38,408 nucleotides of DNA, taken from NCBI RefSeq assembly GCF_015163715.1, contig NZ_JADDUM010000181.1, positions 1 to 38,408 on the forward strand, written 5' to 3'. Under the pieces are notes generated by a model. The model searched no databases. It saw only the letters and a program-made list of their open reading frames with translations, and was not told the origin of the DNA. Of this stretch, positions 25,846 to 33,659 are shown one piece after another. The stretch's first letter is position 1. The number at the start of each line of letters is the position of its first letter. Source of the stretch: Pseudomonas cyclaminis. Its GTDB lineage: Bacteria > Pseudomonadota > Gammaproteobacteria > Pseudomonadales > Pseudomonadaceae. Both the position numbers and the translations under genes were made by a program.

Positions 25846-26778
25846 TCAGCTGGCGGCGGTGGAGGGTTCGAGCTGCCTTTGCGCCAACCAGATTTCCTCC
25901 TGCAACCACTGGCTGAACACCTGCAATTGCGGCAGCAAGGTCTGCTCCGGCCGAGTCACCAGCCAGTAGGATTGATGCCCTTCCACATGCACGTTCAGTA
26001 CCTGGGTCAACTGCCCGCTGGCCAGCTCCGGAGCAACCATGTGCCAGTCAGCAATGGCGATGCCCAACCCGTCAGTGGCGGCGCGAATCGCCAGGTCCAG
26101 CAGGTCGAACTCATAGCCGCCCTGAGTATCGACACCGCTGATTTTCGCCGCGTCGAGCCAGTGTTTCCAGGTCAGGTAACGCTGGTCTTCCCTGGCCAAC
26201 ACATGCAGCAAGGTCAGGCGATTAAGGTCGATACCGCCCTCGCTCGCTTCCCGCGCATACAACGACGGCGCGCACACCGCGATGTGCCGTTCCTGAATCA
26301 GCAGCGAGCTGTCCAGCCCATCCCATTCGCCATCGCCAAAGCGGATCGCGCAGTCCAGGGTGCTGGTTTGCGCCAAGCTATCCTGCAAACGCGTGGTGAT
26401 GCTCAGCTCCAATTCGGGGTGTTTCTCCCGCAGCCGCCCCAGGCGCGGCATCAACCAGCGGCTGGTGAAGGTTGGCGGTGCGTTGATGTGCAGGCGATTG
26501 GCGTGGGACTTCTGCTGGATGCTACGCACCGTCAGCTCGATTTTGTCGAAGGATTGATGCAGCGCCCGCAGCAAAACCCGGCCGGCGCTGGTCAGTTCAA
26601 GGTGATGATGCCGGCGTTCCAACAGATTCTCGCCGAGCTGTTCTTCAAGCTGGCGCACCTGGCGGCTGACGGCACTTTGGGTGACATTGAGCAGTTCCGC
26701 CGCCCGGGTAAAACTGCCGGTACTGCCGGCCACTTCGAAGGCTTTGAGCGCGTTGAGCGCGGGCATTTTGCGTTTCAT
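25846..26778 (-). CDS. LysR-family regulator, GcvA-like (LysR1)
   Basis: A 310-residue LysR-type activator. The N-terminal helix-turn-helix is clear (LNALKAFEVAGSTGSFTRAA, then NVTQSAVSRQVRQLEEQLG), and the effector domain opens with the GcvA/AmpR-type phrase PPTFTSRWLMPRLGRL. I chose ATG 26778 (MKRKMPALNALKAF); ATG 26766 is equally possible, and the open frame extends 42 codons upstream into promoter sequence. It lies 145 bases upstream of the ALDH operon on the same strand. With similar sites in front of the ALDH operon, in its own upstream region and in front of the ABC operon, it is the best candidate for a common regulator, which is inference. Confidence 0.92.
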   Translation of the reverse strand: MKRKMPALNALKAFEVAGSTGSFTRAAELLNVTQSAVSRQVRQLEEQLGENLLERRHHHLELTSAGRVLLRALHQSFDKIELTVRSIQQKSHANRLHINAPPTFTSRWLMPRLGRLREKHPELELSITTRLQDSLAQTSTLDCAIRFGDGEWDGLDSSLLIQERHIAVCAPSLYAREASEGGIDLNRLTLLHVLAREDQRYLTWKHWLDAAKISGVDTQGGYEFDLLDLAIRAATDGLGIAIADWHMVAPELASGQLTQVLNVHVEGHQSYWLVTRPEQTLLPQLQVFSQWLQEEIWLAQRQLEPSTAAS

Positions 26779-27123
26779 AAACAGTACTCGCGCTGGGGCT
26801 GACGAGCCATAAGCATCCCACGGCTTGCGGGAAATTTCCTGAGTAACATGCATTTTTGTGTTGTGCGGGGAGATTTCCTCGCTCCCCCCACAGGTGATCG
26901 GCACTATTCAATTACGTCGGTTTGCGCCCTGCCACTGTCGCTGACGTATAAATAGCATGCGTATTTTGCAGCCCACTCATGACTATTAAGCACTGGCTGT
27001 TTTATTTATATAAACGCTAGTCTTATTTTCAATTAAACACCCGACTAAAACCAACGCACTTACATAGGGCAGACCTTGCACTTTCGCCCCAATCTATCGC
27101 ACTTAAATTGACCGAGCCAAACC
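26779..27123. other. Divergent intergenic region between LysR1 and MFS2
   Basis: 345 bases with no credible gene. It holds motif S2 near 26843 and a possible -10 TATAAAT (about 26946-26952), followed by a markedly AT-rich stretch around 26990-27050 (TTTTATTTATATAAACG). The drop in GC content compared with the rest of the window marks it as a regulatory or recombined zone. The MFS2 start at 27124 has only a weak ribosome site. Confidence 0.6.
26843..26860 (+). promoter_or_regulatory. Third copy of the shared motif (site S2)
   Basis: GTAACATGCATTTTTGTG matches the first 15 bases of S1 at 14 positions, and the left part of S3 almost as well. The right half of the dyad is not conserved. It lies 65-82 bases upstream of the LysR1 start, a usual distance for LysR autoregulation, but in the orientation facing MFS2. 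Confidence 0.5.
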
Positions 27124-28359
27124 ATGCCAACAAACACCCACTCACCCACAAGAAGTATTGTTTTATTGGCGCTTATCTTTACGGCGTGTAACGCCACCAC
27201 CCACGGCTTCAGTATCTTCCTTTATTCGGCCTTATTACCGCAGATACGCCAGGTATTCGAGCTGAGCTACAGCCAGGCCGCGCTCATCGCGGCGCTGCTG
27301 CAACTGTTCTACATGGGCGCATCAATTGTCAGCGGCGTCGCCGCGGCGTGGATCAGCCCGCGCAACATGGTAAAGCTGACGATGGCCTTGAGCCCGGCGC
27401 TGCTGGCGCTGGCGGTCGCTACCCCGTGGGTGCTGCCGTTCGCGCTATGCCTGGCACTGGTCTCGGCCTGCGCCGTATCGAATTGGAACGCCATCGCCGC
27501 ACTGGTCGGCGAAGTGATCCCCGCATCCCACCGCAGCCGCGTGCTGGGCCTGGCGTCGTCGGGCGCAGCGTTCGCGATCTGCCTTAACGGTGTGCTGATC
27601 GCCCTGTTGCGGGGTATCTCGTTGCAGTACTTCTGGCTGATGTGCGCCGGGCTGACCTTGATTGTCACACTACTGACCTTTTGGGCCTTGGCGCCGTTGG
27701 CGACAGGCCAACACATCAAGCAAAGCAGCGCGCCGTCGCTACGCCCGGTCCTCAGACAATGGGTGAACCTGTGCCTGGAATACCCGGTGGCGCTGCACAT
27801 ACTGTTGCTCAGCGCCTTCATAGGTGGGATCAGCGGTCCTTTCCTGAATTTCCTCTCGGCGTTTGCCAGCGGACGGCTGGGCGCCAACGCAGAGGTCACC
27901 GGGTCGCTGTGGACACTGATCGGGATCGGCGGGGTTGCAGGCGGTTTGTTACTGGGCGCGTTGGCGGATCGCTGGGGGGCACTGAGGGTGATGGCATTGA
28001 GCATCAGCGCCTTCGGCCTGGCGATGCTTGCCTTGCTCTGGCAACCGAGCCTGAACCTGACATGGCTGGCGGCCGGGCTGTTCGCGCTGTTCTATTTCCC
28101 GGTCTGGGGCTTGATGGCCGCCTACCTCAGCGCACGCTTGAGCCCCGTGCACAGCCTGCAAGTGGTGAGCCTGAGCATGGTCGGTTATGGCTTGGGCAGC
28201 GCCACCGCCAATTGGCTGTGCGGCTGGCTGCTGCAAGCCACCGGGCAGTTTGGCCTGGTGCACGGCTGGATCATCTGCTGGGTCACTGCCAGCCTGCTAT
28301 TGCTGGGGATGATGGCCCGCCGTCAACGTTGTAAGCCGGCGCTCGGCCAGCCAGTCTGA
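27124..28359 (+). CDS. MFS transporter (MFS2)
   Basis: A 411-residue carrier with about 12 helices. Visible features are LYSALLPQIRQVFELSYSQA near the N-terminus, SGVAAAWISPRNMV between TM2 and TM3, and GGLLLGALADRWGALRVMA in the second half. I cannot assign a substrate. It is divergent from LysR1, and its last 63 bases overlap the 3' end of the convergent LysR2 gene. It may be a second uptake or export system for the same pathway, which is inference. Confidence 0.86.
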   Translation: MPTNTHSPTRSIVLLALIFTACNATTHGFSIFLYSALLPQIRQVFELSYSQAALIAALLQLFYMGASIVSGVAAAWISPRNMVKLTMALSPALLALAVATPWVLPFALCLALVSACAVSNWNAIAALVGEVIPASHRSRVLGLASSGAAFAICLNGVLIALLRGISLQYFWLMCAGLTLIVTLLTFWALAPLATGQHIKQSSAPSLRPVLRQWVNLCLEYPVALHILLLSAFIGGISGPFLNFLSAFASGRLGANAEVTGSLWTLIGIGGVAGGLLLGALADRWGALRVMALSISAFGLAMLALLWQPSLNLTWLAAGLFALFYFPVWGLMAAYLSARLSPVHSLQVVSLSMVGYGLGSATANWLCGWLLQATGQFGLVHGWIICWVTASLLLLGMMARRQRCKPALGQPV

Positions 28360-29208
28360 ACCTAAGCGGCGCGACAAAATGTCCACCAAAGCCTCCACCG
28401 CCTGCGCCTCGCGCTGAGGAGAACGCCAGAACATTAACCGCGCCGGCTCAATCGGCGGGAAGCCCTGAGCCGCGTCCAGCACCTGCCAACCCGCCGGCAC
28501 CAGGCGTCGCGCCGTGACACCGACCGAATGCCCCTGTTCGATGGCAATCCCGATGCCACGCGGGCTCTGGCTGGTGTAAACCACATGCCACGCCCGCCCG
28601 GCCTCGGCCAGCGCCCGCACTGCGTTGGCTCGAAAGGCGCAGCCCTCGGCATACACCGCCAGCGGCACCGATGAATCCGTACCGGCGCACCACCCCTCAG
28701 CCGCCACCCACACCAGAGGTTCGTCGCACAGGTATTCACCCGGTTGCAGATTGGCGTGTTGCACGCCGAGCACCAGGTCCAGTTCACTGCGTTGCAAACG
28801 ACTGACCAGCGCCGTCGACATCTCGCAACAAATATCCGGCCGCACGTGAGGAAACTGCGCCTGAAAGTCGCGCAACACCCCGGCCAGGCAATACTGGGCG
28901 TAGTCTTCGGGCATGCCGACGTGAATGCACACCTGCTCATCGGGCAGTTGCACGGCGTTGATCGCATCGGCGTGCAGCTTGAGGATCTGCCGCGCATAGA
29001 TCAGAAATGTCTCGCCACCGGGTGTAAGGCTCACCGAGCGACTGCTGCGTTGGACCAACGGCGTGCCGACGATCTCTTCCAGGCGCTGCAAACTCTGGCT
29101 GATGGTCGATTGGGTTTTGTGCAGGCGCTCGGCCGCCGCAGAAAATCCGTGGCACTCGATAATCGCGACAAACACTTTCAGTAAGCTTCCATCCAGTTCG
29201 CCTGACAT
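28297..29208 (-). CDS. LysR-family regulator (LysR2)
   Basis: A 303-residue LysR-type protein. The helix-turn-helix (LLKVFVAIIECHGFSAAAERL, then KTQSTISQSLQRLEEIVG) is followed by a typical effector domain (VCIHVGMPEDYAQYCLAGVL, and IGIAIEQGHSVGVTARRLVP). It is divergent from the Fe(II)/2-oxoglutarate oxygenase gene across 116 bases that contain three copies of an AACTATC element, one touching its own start. It therefore probably regulates itself and the oxygenase/M24 genes. Its 3' end overlaps MFS2 by 63 bases. Confidence 0.92.
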   Translation of the reverse strand: MSGELDGSLLKVFVAIIECHGFSAAAERLHKTQSTISQSLQRLEEIVGTPLVQRSSRSVSLTPGGETFLIYARQILKLHADAINAVQLPDEQVCIHVGMPEDYAQYCLAGVLRDFQAQFPHVRPDICCEMSTALVSRLQRSELDLVLGVQHANLQPGEYLCDEPLVWVAAEGWCAGTDSSVPLAVYAEGCAFRANAVRALAEAGRAWHVVYTSQSPRGIGIAIEQGHSVGVTARRLVPAGWQVLDAAQGFPPIEPARLMFWRSPQREAQAVEALVDILSRRLGSDWLAERRLTTLTAGHHPQQ

Positions 29209-29311
29209 AACTATCGCCCCTGCCGATGGATTCGATCACAACTTGTAATTTCCACTTCACACCTCTTTAAGCAACTATCGACTCAACGCCAAACACTGTT
29301 AATTGATAGTT
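29209..29311. promoter_or_regulatory. Repeated AACTATC elements, candidate LysR2 sites
   Basis: AACTATCG occurs at 29209-29216 and again at 29273-29280, exactly 64 bases apart. The inverted form GATAGTT lies at 29305-29311, giving a dyad with the second copy (AACTATC, 25 bases, GATAGTT). The outer copies abut the two divergent genes: one touches the LysR2 ATG, and the other ends just before the AGGAG of the oxygenase gene. Confidence 0.5.
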
Positions 29312-29324
29312 CCAGGAGACTTGC

Positions 29325-30206
29325 ATGAGCCTTCAACTTGCCGACGCCGAAGTGGGCGATATCAGCGATATTATAAATACCGAGTTATACCCCATACATG
29401 ATTCGGGCCATGTCCGGTTGCAGGCGCTGATCGAACACGCCCGTGCCGAACTGGCCGAAGACGGTTGCTGCCTGCTGAAGAATTTCCTGCGGCCCGAGGC
29501 GTTGCAACAGGCCCGCGCCGAAGGTCAGGCGCTGTCGGGCAAGACTTTTTACTCGGTGCGCAAGGTCAACGCCTACTTCACCGAAGACGACCCCGCCCTG
29601 CCCCAGGATGACCCGCGCCGCACATTCATGGAGCGCACCAGCGGTTTTGTCACGCGGGACATGATTGCCCCGGACGCGATCATTCATCGCCTGTACGTCT
29701 CGCCGATGATGAAGCGATTTATCGGTGCCTGCCTCAACGAGCCGGAGATCTTCGAATACGCCGACCCGTTCGCCGGGCTGGTGATCAACGTGATGCCCGA
29801 AGGGACTGAGCAGCCCTGGCACTTCGATACCAACGAATTCATCGTCAGCATGATGACCCAGAAGCCTGAGGCCGGCGGTCTGTTCGAGTACGCGCCGATG
29901 ATCCGCACCCGCAGCCAGGAAAACCTCGGCGCCGTCGGCAACGTAGTACGCGGCGACGATCGAAGCCGCGTGCAGGAACTGGAACTCAACCCCGGCGACC
30001 TGCAGATCTTCAAGGGACGCTTTTCGGTGCACCGGGTAACGCGCGTCGAGGGCGCCACTGAACGTAATACGGCGATCTTCGCCTACTCCGAAAAGCCCGG
30101 AATCATCGGCCGTGCCCAGCGCACCAAGCAGCTTTACGGACGCCTGTCCGAAGCCCATCTGCAAGCCGAACGCAACCTGGTGCGCAGCGACAAGTTGCTC
30201 GACTGA
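29325..30206 (+). CDS. Fe(II)/2-oxoglutarate-dependent oxygenase
   Basis: A 293-residue non-haem iron oxygenase. The iron triad is readable as His166-x-Asp168 (QPWHFDTNEF) and His236 (GRFSVHRVTRV), with Arg247 a candidate 2-oxoglutarate ligand. The 70-residue gap between the histidines and the surrounding wording recall the BesD/HalD amino-acid group, which includes radical halogenases. Those replace the Asp by Gly to make room for chloride; here the Asp is kept, so hydroxylation is the expected chemistry. ATG 29325 has AGGAG 6 bases upstream. The M24-type gene follows 57 bases later, so the two probably act on the same or successive compounds. Substrate unknown, perhaps a free amino acid. 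Confidence 0.85.
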   Translation: MSLQLADAEVGDISDIINTELYPIHDSGHVRLQALIEHARAELAEDGCCLLKNFLRPEALQQARAEGQALSGKTFYSVRKVNAYFTEDDPALPQDDPRRTFMERTSGFVTRDMIAPDAIIHRLYVSPMMKRFIGACLNEPEIFEYADPFAGLVINVMPEGTEQPWHFDTNEFIVSMMTQKPEAGGLFEYAPMIRTRSQENLGAVGNVVRGDDRSRVQELELNPGDLQIFKGRFSVHRVTRVEGATERNTAIFAYSEKPGIIGRAQRTKQLYGRLSEAHLQAERNLVRSDKLLD

Positions 30207-30263
30207 TTCATCCCAAAAATTCTTAGAAAAAACCAACCGTATTTGCCCTGCGAGGAACACCCC

Positions 30264-31493
30264 ATGAGTTTGTCCGGCCCTAACCGCAACCCCGCCGACT
30301 GCGAACCTACGTACGACGAGATCCAGCAGATCCAACTCGACCGCTTGCAAAGGGTACGTAACGAACTGAAAAAACGCGACTACGCCGCGTGCGTGCTGTT
30401 CGACCCGACCCACATGCGCTATGCCACCGGCTCGCGCAACATGCAGGTGTACTCGGCGCGCAATCCGGCACGTTACGCCTTCATCCCGGCAGAAGGCCCG
30501 GTGGTGGTGTTCGAATTCGGTGGCTGCCTGCACCTGGCGGAACAGCTCAACACCGTCGACGAAGTGCGCCCGGCCAAAGCCATCTCCTATTACTTCTGCG
30601 ACAGCTTCCTGAATAACGTCACTGCCGAATGGGCCGCTGAAATCGGTGAATTGATGCGCAGGCACGGCGGCGGCAACAAGCGCATCGCCATCGAAAGCGC
30701 GACCTCGGCCGCTGCGTTCGAACTGCAAAAACTTGGCTACCAGATTTTCGATGCCCAGGAACCGCTGGAGCGCGCACGCTGCATCAAAGTGCCGAACGAG
30801 CTGAAGATGATCCGCGCCAGCCTGCGTGCCACCGAGGCCGGCGTGCGCTTGATGGAGAGCAAACTGGTGCCGGGCGTCAGCGAAAACGAACTGTGGTCGC
30901 ACTTGCACCAACACGTCATCGCTACCGACGGCGACTACGTCGAAACCCGCCTGCTGTCTTCCGGCCCGCGCACCAACCCGTGGTTCCAGGAATGCAGCAC
31001 CCGGCCCATCGACGCCGGTGACCTGGTAGCGCTGGACACCGATGTTGTCGGGCGTTTCGGCTACTACGCGGACTTTTCACGGACCTTCCTGTGCGGCGAG
31101 CAAGCCGCCACCGCCAAGCAACAGGAGCTGTACAAACTGGCCTACGAACAAGTGCAGACCAACATGGAAATGCTCAAGGCCGGCCGCAGCTTCAAGGAAT
31201 ACGCCGAGCTGGCCTGGAGAATCCCGGACAACTACAAGGCCAACCGTTATTTCGCCCTGGCCCACGGGGTTGGCATGACCGGTGAATACCCGTACGTGGT
31301 GCACCGCGAAGACATTGATGCGCTGGGTTACGACGGGGTGTTCGAAGCCGGCATGACTATCTGCGTGGAAAGCTATATCGGCCACGATGCAGGCGGCGAA
31401 GGGGTCAAGCTCGAAGAGCAGATCTACATCCACGAAAACGGCATCGAGTTGCTCTCGGACTACCCGTTCGATCCGCGCCTGATGCCGCGCTGA
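30264..31493 (+). CDS. M24-fold enzyme, DddP-like
   Basis: A 409-residue 'pita-bread' protein. Metal ligands read Asp258-x-Asp260 (VALDTDVVG), Asp270 (YYADFSRTF), His334 (LAHGVGMTGEYP), Glu369 (CVESY) and Glu384 (KLEEQ). With an offset of 37 these match the six DddP (DMSP lyase) ligands Asp295, Asp297, Asp307, His371, Glu406 and Glu421, and Tyr329 matches Tyr366 (DddP numbering from memory). The DddP catalytic Asp377 falls on Gly340, so DMSP cleavage by the same mechanism is doubtful. N-terminal segment FDPTHMRYATGSRNMQVYS is also DddP-like. ATG 30264 has GAGGA 7 bases upstream. It may be a lyase or hydrolase for another compound, or a peptidase. It follows the oxygenase and precedes a peptide-type importer. 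Confidence 0.85.
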   Translation: MSLSGPNRNPADCEPTYDEIQQIQLDRLQRVRNELKKRDYAACVLFDPTHMRYATGSRNMQVYSARNPARYAFIPAEGPVVVFEFGGCLHLAEQLNTVDEVRPAKAISYYFCDSFLNNVTAEWAAEIGELMRRHGGGNKRIAIESATSAAAFELQKLGYQIFDAQEPLERARCIKVPNELKMIRASLRATEAGVRLMESKLVPGVSENELWSHLHQHVIATDGDYVETRLLSSGPRTNPWFQECSTRPIDAGDLVALDTDVVGRFGYYADFSRTFLCGEQAATAKQQELYKLAYEQVQTNMEMLKAGRSFKEYAELAWRIPDNYKANRYFALAHGVGMTGEYPYVVHREDIDALGYDGVFEAGMTICVESYIGHDAGGEGVKLEEQIYIHENGIELLSDYPFDPRLMPR

Positions 31494-31538
31494 GTTGCGC
31501 CGACGGCGCCGTCACCTCCTTCGACACCGTCCGTTTTT

Positions 31539-31565
31539 CCCCTTGTTCCCACCCGGAACAAGGGG
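31539..31565 (+). terminator. Strong stem-loop after the M24 gene
   Basis: CCCCTTGTTCC (31539-31549) pairs perfectly with GGAACAAGGGG (31555-31565) around a 5-base loop. It lies 45 bases after the M24 stop. The following CGTTTG is a poor T-run; on the other strand the stem is followed by AAAAAC. It is probably the end of the oxygenase-M24 transcript. A 12-bp palindrome, GACGGCGCCGTC (31502-31513), lies just before it. Confidence 0.6.
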
Positions 31566-31650
31566 CGTTTGCGGCCACTGCGCAGTGTTTGTACCCGCGC
31601 TTTCCTCCGTCCGGCCTGTCTAGCTCACGCGGCAGCCTTTCTTACGGTCA

Positions 31651-31745
31651 GTAACATGCATTTATCGAACGTTTCAGCGTTGAATTTATCGTTTGTCGAT
31701 CGTTGCCCAAATGACAAAACTGCGGGCATCTCTAATAAAAACAAC
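31651..31745 (+). promoter_or_regulatory. Promoter module of the ABC operon (site S3)
   Basis: It begins GTAACATGCATTTATCGAAC and has ATCGTTTGT, ATGACAAAACTGCGGG and ATAAAAACAAC at the same offsets as S1 upstream of the ALDH gene. Possible promoter boxes are ATGACA (31711-31716) and AATAAA, 17 bases apart. The motif centre would be about 80 bases before the start site, a reasonable place for LysR activation. Confidence 0.7.
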
Positions 31746-31949
31746 ATGAGAGCAGCCCTATGTCATACCTCGCCTGCGTCCTTCTGATTTCGTTGCGCCT
31801 TGTTCTTCTGCCGGCTTCACGCCTGTCACGCCTGCGCCTCTGCGCTGCCGGCCACTGACAGTCTCGGTTCATCGAACCGAACGCGTCTGCCGCTCGTCCC
31901 TTCTGCGGCCAGTCGAAAAACGCACTTTTGCACGTTATCGGAGAGGCAT
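31746..31949 (+). other. Long 5' leader of the ABC operon
   Basis: If transcription starts just after module S3, about 205 bases precede the binding-protein ATG. The stretch holds two short open frames, ATG 31746 (13 residues) and ATG 31760 (32 residues, Leu/Arg-rich), neither with a good ribosome site. I see no known riboswitch. It may be an untranslated leader or the remnant of a deleted gene that once followed the promoter. Confidence 0.4.
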
Positions 31950-33584
31950 ATGAAAGACTTAATGACACTGGACGGCACGCTGCCGCATCCAGCGGTGAAC
32001 GACCTGTGCACCCAAGTCAAAAGTGGCGAGATCAATCGTCGCCAATTCCTGCGCACCGCCGCGCTACTGGGCATCACCGCCGCCAGCGCCAGTACGTTCC
32101 TCGGCTCCGCGCTGCTCGGTAATTCGGCCCATGCCGCTGACGCGGTAACGCCACGCCAGGGCGGCAGCCTGCGGTTTGCCTGCGCCATCCAGGAAATCCA
32201 GGACCCGATGCTGATCACCTGGATCGAAGCCTCCAACCTGCTGCGCAACAGCCTTGAATTCCTGACCTGGGTCGACGCCGACAACATCACTCACCCCTAC
32301 CTGGCCGAGAGCTGGAGCCCGTCCGAGGACCTGAAAACCTGGACCTTCAACCTACGCCAGGACGTAAAGTGGAGCAACGGCGACACCTTCAACGTCGAGG
32401 ACGTGCAGCACAACATCGAGCGCTGGATTGCCGCCGATTCCAAGTCGGTCAACCGCACTGCATTCCAGGACATCACAGCCTTCGAAAAAGTCAGTGACTT
32501 CCAGTTCCGCCTGGTGCTCAAGCGACCGATGCTGGCGATCCCGGAAATGCTCAACGCCTTCACCTGCGCGATCGTCCACCGCAGCTTCAAGGCCGGTGAC
32601 GACTGGGCGAAAAACCCGCTGGGCACCGGGCCGTTCAAACTGGTGTCGTTCGCGGTCAACAAGCAGGCGACTTTCGCCAAGCGCACCGATTACTGGCGCA
32701 AACCGGCGAACCTCGACGAATTGCGCTACGTCGACATGGGTACCGACATTTCCACCCATCTCGCGGCACTGCAGGCCGGGCAAGTGGACGTGTTGTACCG
32801 GGTGACCGTGGCCGAACTGGATCTGGCGAAACGCTTGCCCGGGGCGCAGTTGCTGACCTGTAAATCGGCGCAAACCATCGTCATGCGCATGGCTTGCGAC
32901 CAGAAGCCATTCGATGACGTGCGGGTCCGCAAAGCTGTAGTGCTCTGCGCCGACAATGCGCAGATGCTGAAAATCGCCTACCGCGGCATGGGCACACTAG
33001 GCGAAGACCACCACGTCGCCCCGTCCCACCCGGAATATTTTCCGTTGCCAAAGCGTGCGCGTGACCTATCAGGCGCGAAGAAACTCCTTACTGAAGCGGG
33101 CCACCCGAACGGCATCGACATCGACCTGATCGTCGGCAACACTCAGGGTCGCTACGAGCAGGATTGCGCGCAGATCCTGCAACAAAACTGCGCCGAGGCC
33201 GGCATTCGTATCAACCTCAAAGTGATCCCGGCCACGCAATACTGGCCGATCTGGGACAAGGCCGCGTTCAGCCTCACCTACTGGGCGCACCGCCCGCTTG
33301 GTGTGATGTCGCTGGAGCTGGCCTACCGAAGCGGCGCGGCCTGGAATGAAAGCCACTACAGCGACCCAGCGTTCGACGCAGCGCTGGACAAAGCCATGGG
33401 CATCATCGACCCGAAACAACGGGCCGCGGCGATGCAAAGCGTCGAGCAGATCCTGCAAGACGCCTGCGTCATGGTCCAGCCGTTCTGGGGCGATAAATTC
33501 ACCGCCGCAAGCAAGAAGGTCCAGGGGTTCCAGGTTCACCCCTCGGATTTCTACCCAATGGATCAAGTCTGGCTGAGCGCCTGA
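31950..33584 (+). CDS. Peptide/opine-type ABC substrate-binding protein, Tat-exported
   Basis: A 544-residue solute-binding protein of family 5 (DppA/OppA). The N-terminus carries a twin-arginine signal: INRRQFLRTAALLG (Arg30-Arg31) and a hydrophobic stretch ending SAHA (about 62). The mature protein shows GGSLRFACAIQEIQDPMLIT, LAESWSPSEDLKTWTFNLRQ and VKWSNGDTFNVEDV, hallmarks of the family. ATG 31950 has GGAG upstream and gives the complete Tat signal. Tat export means the protein folds before export. It is the first gene of a binding protein-permease-permease-ATPase-porin set and sits under the S3 promoter. Family members bind peptides, opines, glutathione or other amino compounds. Confidence 0.92.
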   Translation: MKDLMTLDGTLPHPAVNDLCTQVKSGEINRRQFLRTAALLGITAASASTFLGSALLGNSAHAADAVTPRQGGSLRFACAIQEIQDPMLITWIEASNLLRNSLEFLTWVDADNITHPYLAESWSPSEDLKTWTFNLRQDVKWSNGDTFNVEDVQHNIERWIAADSKSVNRTAFQDITAFEKVSDFQFRLVLKRPMLAIPEMLNAFTCAIVHRSFKAGDDWAKNPLGTGPFKLVSFAVNKQATFAKRTDYWRKPANLDELRYVDMGTDISTHLAALQAGQVDVLYRVTVAELDLAKRLPGAQLLTCKSAQTIVMRMACDQKPFDDVRVRKAVVLCADNAQMLKIAYRGMGTLGEDHHVAPSHPEYFPLPKRARDLSGAKKLLTEAGHPNGIDIDLIVGNTQGRYEQDCAQILQQNCAEAGIRINLKVIPATQYWPIWDKAAFSLTYWAHRPLGVMSLELAYRSGAAWNESHYSDPAFDAALDKAMGIIDPKQRAAAMQSVEQILQDACVMVQPFWGDKFTAASKKVQGFQVHPSDFYPMDQVWLSA

Positions 33585-33602
33585 TTCAAGCGCCCCGAAC
33601 GA

Positions 33603-33627
33603 GCCCGCCCACTCAGCTGCGGCGGGC
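33603..33627 (+). promoter_or_regulatory. Intercistronic hairpin after the binding-protein gene
   Basis: GCCCGCC (33603-33609) pairs with GGCGGGC (33621-33627) across an 11-base loop. Hairpins at this place often protect the binding-protein mRNA and reduce expression of the downstream permeases. Confidence 0.5.
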
Positions 33628-33659
33628 CGCCATCCCTTGATTAGCCGGAGCGTGCGAGC

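Noticed and set aside
29325..30206. Halogenase
   Set aside because: The iron site keeps Asp168; radical halogenases of this kind have Gly or Ala there.
31539..31565. Classical intrinsic terminator
   Set aside because: The stem is excellent but the T-run is poor, so it is reported as a probable and not a certain terminator.
31760..31858. 32-codon Leu/Arg-rich open frame in the ABC leader
   Set aside because: It has no ribosome site and no homology that I recognise; listed only as part of the leader.
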